DNA from: CAZOBJ01 sp964577825
GTDB lineage: Bacteria > Planctomycetota > SZUA-567 > JAFGNG01
Assembly (NCBI GenBank): GCA_964577825.1
Contig: CAZOBJ010000057.1
Span: 1 to 20,276 of the forward strand
DNA: 20,276 nucleotides
Reading direction: 5' to 3'
Position 1 is the first letter of the stretch. Each line of letters begins with the position of its first letter. Positions 16,785 to 20,276 of the stretch are shown here, one piece after another. The notes under the pieces are model-generated. The model was not told the origin of the DNA, made no database searches, and saw nothing but the letters and a program-made list of their open reading frames with translations. The position numbers and the translations under genes were made by a program.

Positions 16785-18398
16785 ATGAGACGGATCGAAT
16801 GGCTGTTCGCAGGGGCGCTGCTGCTGGTGTCCGCTGCCGGGTGCATCAAGGAGAACCACAGTACCCTGACCATCCGCGAGGACGGCACCGCCCAGATGCA
16901 GCAGGTCATGGTGGTGGACCGGCAGATTTTCGAGCAGCAGATGAAGCGGGTCGAAGCGGCCGAAGCCGAGGAGCCCGAGGCCGCGGACGAAGAAGGCGCG
17001 GCCGAAGCGGCTACCGAAGAGGAGCAGCTCGCCGCAAAGGTCCGGGCGCTTCTCGAAGAGGAGAGCCCGCACGCCGAGGTCCTCGGCGACCGGTTCGAAC
17101 TGGCGCCCGTGCAGGTGGACGAGGACACGATTCGCATCGAGACGACCGTGTCCTTTGAGTCGATCAAGGACCTGCTCACCAACGTGCCGGACTTGGGCCA
17201 GGCCGGGCCCGGGAGCGAGCACCTGATCGTGGACGTGAACGAAGAGGACCAACTCGTGCTCACGGTGCCCGTGACCCAGATCAGGGAAGTCCAGGAGATG
17301 ATGCTTGCGCAGCTTCGCCAGCAGATGCAGGCCATGCAGCTCATCGGCACGATGAAGTACGTGTTGCCGGGTCCGGTGGTCTCGTCCACCCTGCCGCACA
17401 CGCAGGACAACGAGACCTGGATCGAGCTGGACGCAACCAAGAAGGAGAGCATGGACGCCTTCCTGGCGATGGTCCGCCAGGGCGTGACCATCGTCGCCGA
17501 GAAGGGCGAGCTGGAGCTGGAGGACACGCCGCTCGATTCGCGCGAGCTCGCGCCGCAGGCCATGCTCTCCTCCGGCCCGCCCGTGCCGGGCGCGGACCTG
17601 CCGATCGAGGAAGGTGGCGAGGGCTATGCGGCCGAGGGCCTGTCGGTGACCACGATCCTGGTGCGGCGCTTCGAGGAGGCCGAGGACTTGCCCCCGTCGC
17701 TGCGCGCGGCCGTGCACCAGGAGCCGGGCTGTACGGTCCGCGCCAAGCTGTACGCGCCCCCGGCGCGGCGCATCCTGCACCTGGGCGCGGTGAAGGTGGA
17801 GCGGGCCGTGGACGACCAGGGCCGCGAGGTCGTGTCGCGCCCGGCCGGGACCCCGATGTTCGGGTACGGGCCGGGCGTGGACCAGGAGACGCACCGCTCC
17901 GCGGAGTTCGCCCTGCAGTTCGAAGTGCCGCCCGCGGACGCCGTGGCCCTGGAGGAGGTGCACGGCACCGCGGTGGTGACCTCCTTCGCCGACTGGAAGG
18001 AGAAGCGCATCCAGGACCCGCAGCAGGACCCGGACGCGGAGCTTCCTCTCGACGGGCTGCTCGCGGGCGCGGCGTGCACGATTCGGAAGGCCGAGCGCGA
18101 GCTCGGCGAGGACGGCGCGAGTCTGGAGGGCCAGGTCAGCCTTCGGCTCACCGGGCCCCGGGAGGTCGACCACCTGGACGTCCAGGTGGCCATGGACGGC
18201 GTGGACAACATCAGCAGCCACATCATGGAGGACGAGAGCGAACAGCAGGACGATCGGACCGTGCGTACCCTGACCGTGTGGTACCACGGGTGGCAACACG
18301 AGGGGGGCGACTTCGCAGCGCCCGTCCTGGTGCTGCGCATCCCGGCCGAGCTCAAGCGCGAGCGCGTGCCGTTCACGCTCTACGCGCTGGACTTCTGA
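16785..18398 (+). CDS. Predicted lipoprotein, paralogue of the previous gene
   Basis: The 537-residue product has a classic lipoprotein signal: MRRIEWLF, a hydrophobic core and the lipobox SAAGC, with Cys20 as the lipidation site. The mature start ENHSTLTIREDGTAQ parallels the upstream gene's HLTLEPDGSGTVT. Later common points are GDRFEL versus GDAFTI, VLPGPV versus LPGAV, LHLGAVKVERAVDDQG versus LELTVARDDLG, and a matching VPF/VPV C-terminus. A strongly acidic Ala/Glu-rich insert (about 54-85) is unique to this copy. The ATG has AAAGGGAT about ten bases upstream. The two genes look like an old tandem duplication at the end of the operon; the product may pair with its neighbour at the membrane surface. 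No enzymatic motif is visible and I give no function. Confidence 0.8.
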   Translation: MRRIEWLFAGALLLVSAAGCIKENHSTLTIREDGTAQMQQVMVVDRQIFEQQMKRVEAAEAEEPEAADEEGAAEAATEEEQLAAKVRALLEEESPHAEVLGDRFELAPVQVDEDTIRIETTVSFESIKDLLTNVPDLGQAGPGSEHLIVDVNEEDQLVLTVPVTQIREVQEMMLAQLRQQMQAMQLIGTMKYVLPGPVVSSTLPHTQDNETWIELDATKKESMDAFLAMVRQGVTIVAEKGELELEDTPLDSRELAPQAMLSSGPPVPGADLPIEEGGEGYAAEGLSVTTILVRRFEEAEDLPPSLRAAVHQEPGCTVRAKLYAPPARRILHLGAVKVERAVDDQGREVVSRPAGTPMFGYGPGVDQETHRSAEFALQFEVPPADAVALEEVHGTAVVTSFADWKEKRIQDPQQDPDAELPLDGLLAGAACTIRKAERELGEDGASLEGQVSLRLTGPREVDHLDVQVAMDGVDNISSHIMEDESEQQDDRTVRTLTVWYHGWQHEGGDFAAPVLVLRIPAELKRERVPFTLYALDF

Positions 18399-18407
18399 GC
18401 CGGGCGG

Positions 18408-18431
18408 GCGGGCCTGCGTCGTCCGGCCCGC
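18408..18431 (+). terminator. G+C-rich hairpin just after the lipoprotein genes
   Basis: GCGGGCC (18408-18414) and GGCCCGC (18425-18431) form a perfect seven-base-pair stem with a ten-base loop, nine bases after the last lipoprotein stop. There is no T-tract, so this is not a canonical intrinsic terminator. It could still act with Rho or protect the 3' end of the message. Confidence 0.35.
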
Positions 18432-18535
18432 ACGATCGACGAGGCGCTTGATGCGCTCCCGGCACCGGACCGGGAGTACGCGGCCGGGCCACGGGGGCGT
18501 CGCCGCCCTGGAGCAGCCACGCGTGGACGCTGCGG

Positions 18536-18562
18536 ACAGGGCCCCTATGGAGAGGGGCCTGT
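18536..18562 (+). terminator. Strong hairpin between the operon and the small membrane genes
   Basis: ACAGGGCCCCT (18536-18546) pairs with AGGGGCCTGT (18553-18562), giving ten base pairs with one bulged G and a six-base loop. No T-run follows. It lies about 138 bases after the last lipoprotein stop and 68 bases before the next ATG. It may be a terminator-like structure ending the operon, or part of the leader of the next gene. Confidence 0.4.
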
Positions 18563-18630
18563 GCCGAACGGACCCTGGCAGGTGCCGTGGGCCGCGCATG
18601 GGTGCCTGCTCGCATGCCGGGAGACGAACC

Positions 18631-18981
18631 ATGTCGGATGAGCGGGCACTGGCATACTTCGTAAGTATTCTGATGGCTGTTGTTTTCCTCGGGCTCCTCC
18701 TGCCAGGATTGCTGCCGGCGCAGGGGGGGCACGGACCGCCCCAGTACGCGCCGTGGCAGGCCTTCATCCGCGAAGTGCTACCGGTCATCTATTTTGCTGA
18801 CAGGCTCCTCTTACCCAGGAGCACACCCGACGCCATTCAGCTGCTGGCCGGTGCGCTTAGCTGCGCGTTCTGGGGATGGTTCGTCGCCTTCATGTTCTTC
18901 TGCGTCTATGACGGGTGCGTGGCGCTGTATCGATGGTGCGTTCGGCAGTGGGGTTCCGTGCGCAGCGGGGATGACCGTTGA
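18631..18981 (+). CDS. Small membrane protein of unknown function
   Basis: This 116-residue protein has two hydrophobic segments (about 6-28 and 68-93) joined by a Pro/Gln-containing loop, and ends in a basic, Trp- and Cys-containing tail. It is likely an integral membrane protein. I chose ATG 18631 because GGGAG (18619-18623) is about seven bases upstream; a frame open from 18451 would add an arginine-rich non-hydrophobic stretch with no signal. It follows the two hairpins, so it probably starts a separate transcription unit. I recognise no family. The next small gene begins 78 bases after its stop. Confidence 0.6.
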   Translation: MSDERALAYFVSILMAVVFLGLLLPGLLPAQGGHGPPQYAPWQAFIREVLPVIYFADRLLLPRSTPDAIQLLAGALSCAFWGWFVAFMFFCVYDGCVALYRWCVRQWGSVRSGDDR

Positions 18982-19059
18982 CGAGGAGGCGTGGGCGGAG
19001 CATGGGATGATGATACCCGTACACCCGATTGCCGCCGCGTTGACTGGGAGAGTTCCGGC

Positions 19060-19338
19060 ATGCAGGCATGCAAGAAGAAGCTGATATCGGCGTGCCTCTT
19101 GCTCGCTTTGGCCACTTATGTGGCCCTGTATGCTGCTGCGTACACATTCGCGCGACCGGCGGGCAATATGCTGTATTTCGTCTACCCTGAACTGGGAGTC
19201 AGTGAGAAGACCGCATACACCTTCTTTCTTCCGGCCTATTCCATTCACAAGGCGGTGTGCTCCGTTACGGGAATCCGCGTTGGCAAGCACAACTTGGACA
19301 GGCCAGAGCAGGACGTTTCCGAACTGGGGGGCGTCTAG
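19060..19338 (+). CDS. Small membrane or secreted protein of unknown function
   Basis: The 92-residue product starts MQACKKKL and has one hydrophobic helix (about 9-28) that can serve as a signal anchor or signal peptide, then a soluble tail of about 60 residues. ATG 19060 has GGGAG at 19046-19050, nine bases upstream. An earlier in-frame start near 18991 would add polar residues before the helix and lacks such a site. A line of 60 bases in this gene is about 58% G+C, lower than the core operon. It sits between two other orphan membrane proteins. No known family is recognised, and coding status rests on the signal-like N-terminus and ribosome binding site. Confidence 0.5.
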   Translation: MQACKKKLISACLLLALATYVALYAAAYTFARPAGNMLYFVYPELGVSEKTAYTFFLPAYSIHKAVCSVTGIRVGKHNLDRPEQDVSELGGV

Positions 19339-19527
19339 CCCCCATCGCCAATCGGCTTCGGAGGATCAAGAGCCTTGTTGGTGAGATGAGCATGGTTTAC
19401 GCATTGCCGGTTACGCAGCGCGTGTGTGACCGTGCTCTCACACCTACAGCGCGGCGCACGGCAGACGGTGGTTCTCGGGGCCTTTCGGCCAGACATGCGG
19501 GTCCTGTCCGTTTGGGAGGGATGCCAT
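19339..19527. other. Intergenic stretch with no recognised gene
   Basis: Nothing convincing is coded here. A short frame from 19386 has only a weak ribosome binding site and no recognisable product. An imperfect inverted repeat, GTGTGTGA (19422-19429) against TCTCACAC (19436-19443), has one mismatch. A small GGCC-TTTC-GGCC stem lies near 19480-19491. Both are weak signals. The only clear feature is the GGGAGGG (19514-19520) ribosome binding site of the next gene. Confidence 0.4.
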
Positions 19528-20274
19528 ATGAACGGTTCCTCGGGAATCCAGTCCAGAACCGATGAGGCCGGGAACGACCCCCACCGGGTGCGACGGCTTC
19601 TGGGGAAGTTGGCGAACGTAGTGGCTGTGCTTGCGCTGCTCGCCGTCCTGCAGCGGTATGTCCTGCAGTTGGGGGTGTACCGTAAGCCGCTGATGGTCAG
19701 CGTGCAGACCGGGGAGGCGATTACAGGCACCTTTCAATGGCTTCCGGGGCATGATCACCTGCTCGGCCTGGAGAGGCGCCAAACGCCTCTGTCCAGGTTC
19801 TTCCGCGGAGCGGAAAAGCGTCGGCCAAGGCCTCGCACTGACGTGTGGCCATATAGGACTACCCTTACCGGACCAGAGACATGGGTGGCCGTGGACAGCC
19901 AATGGTGGTTCTTGGTTGACCCAACGGAAGACTTCGAGATCGCGGCTGACGAGGAAGACAGAGCGTGGGTGAAGAGCGCGCTGCAAAGCTTTGTGTTGAA
20001 TCCGCAGTCCTGGCTGGAGGGCTCATGGGGCATGCATATTAGTCGGCTCCTGGAGATGCGGTACTACGGCAGGAAGGACCAAATCGACTGGGGCCGAATC
20101 CGCGAGCACGTGCAGTCGGATAGGCAGACGTTGGACAGGGGCAAGGGGGGCGCCTCGCGCCTGACCGAGCTCGCGAGCGCAGGGCGCACGCCCCAAATGA
20201 CTTCGTACCCTAGGCGGAGGCAAGAGCGATGCGCATATCAATCCTCTTTGTCGCAGTTGGTGTTGCGCTCGTAG
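19528..20274 (+). CDS. Membrane-anchored protein of unknown function
   Basis: The frame encodes 248 residues. It has a short polar N-terminus, one hydrophobic helix (about 24-41, LLGKLANVVAVLALLAVL), then a soluble region with a Trp-rich segment (WVAVDSQWWFLVDPTEDFEI) and WLEGSWGMHISRLLEMRYYG. This suggests an N-terminal anchor with the bulk outside the cytoplasm. ATG 19528 is strongly supported by GGGAGGG at 19514-19520, whereas an upstream in-frame start (19426) has none. The last 35 or so residues (basic and Ser-rich) look less protein-like and overlap the start of the next gene by 46 bases. A shift at the G6 run (20144-20149) would end the protein at 20213 instead. I do not recognise the family. 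Confidence 0.6.
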   Translation: MNGSSGIQSRTDEAGNDPHRVRRLLGKLANVVAVLALLAVLQRYVLQLGVYRKPLMVSVQTGEAITGTFQWLPGHDHLLGLERRQTPLSRFFRGAEKRRPRPRTDVWPYRTTLTGPETWVAVDSQWWFLVDPTEDFEIAADEEDRAWVKSALQSFVLNPQSWLEGSWGMHISRLLEMRYYGRKDQIDWGRIREHVQSDRQTLDRGKGGASRLTELASAGRTPQMTSYPRRRQERCAYQSSLSQLVLRS

Positions 20275-20276
20275 CG
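20229..20276 (+). CDS. Start of an exported or membrane protein, cut by the window edge
   Basis: Sixteen codons are visible: MRISILFVAVGVALVA, a short basic start and a hydrophobic run typical of a signal peptide or first membrane helix. The ATG at 20229 follows GGCGGAGG (20213-20220) with an eight-base spacing, one of the better ribosome binding sites in this part. It overlaps the annotated end of the preceding frame. Too little is visible to name a family. Confidence 0.6.
   Translation, partial: MRISILFVAVGVALVA

Noticed and set aside
18451..18630. Longer start for the 116-residue membrane protein
   Set aside because: The extra 60 residues are Arg-rich, would span a strong hairpin, and lack a ribosome binding site.
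19386..19565. Short frame MSMVYALPV in the intergenic region
   Set aside because: Only a weak ribosome binding site, no hydrophobic or known motif, and it overlaps the better-supported gene at 19528.
1..20276. CRISPR array, tRNA, rRNA, insertion sequence or phage genes
   Set aside because: I looked for spaced direct repeats, transposase motifs and integration genes and saw none. The only regular repeat is the 63-bp protein-coding YD repeat at the left edge.

Overview
The window is a G+C-rich (about 70% by eye) bacterial scaffold piece containing one 100-N assembly gap. Almost every gene reads left to right. Two lipoprotein signal peptides, several envelope-anchored proteins and an extended MoxR / DUF58 / von Willebrand A (vWA) / DUF4159 cluster point to a diderm bacterium. 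That gene set is familiar from Planctomycetota, Verrucomicrobiota and neighbouring uncultured phyla. The lineage is an inference from gene content; the window holds no rRNA or other phylogenetic marker.

Layout. (1) Bases 1-240, minus strand: a fragment of an RHS/YD-repeat protein with three 21-residue repeats and no visible start codon. (2) Bases 241-566: no convincing gene; it should hold the promoter of the main operon. (3) Bases 567-10186: the core cluster. It runs MoxR-type AAA+ ATPase, DUF58 protein, BatA-like membrane vWA protein, second membrane vWA protein with a glutamine-amidotransferase-like domain, large membrane coiled-coil protein resembling DUF4175, and a DUF4159 protein. The gap at 9595-9694 lies between the last two, so one apparent 1,235-codon frame is really the truncated end of one gene and the truncated start of another. 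(4) Bases 10200-18398: an accessory extension on the same strand. It encodes a phosphoesterase-like protein with eroded metal ligands and a DUF1573 tail, a 1,198-residue exported protein with a thioredoxin-like domain (WSGPS instead of WCGPC) and HEAT repeats, and two paralogous lipoproteins. (5) Bases 18399-20276: two hairpins, then small membrane or secreted proteins of unknown function in somewhat less G+C-rich DNA, and the first 16 codons of another exported protein at the right edge.

The genes from 567 to 15022 are tightly packed, with 1-nt or 4-nt stop/start overlaps at three junctions, so they look like one operon. By analogy with known MoxR-vWA systems, the ATPase would remodel or load a partner using the three vWA modules, which keep recognisable DxSxS metal-site motifs, at the inner face of the membrane. 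The exported pseudo-enzyme, pseudo-thioredoxin/HEAT scaffold and lipoprotein pair would then be periplasmic or surface partners. This joint role is inference. The strongest candidate for something undescribed is the combination of this core with apparently non-catalytic exported proteins and a duplicated lipoprotein.
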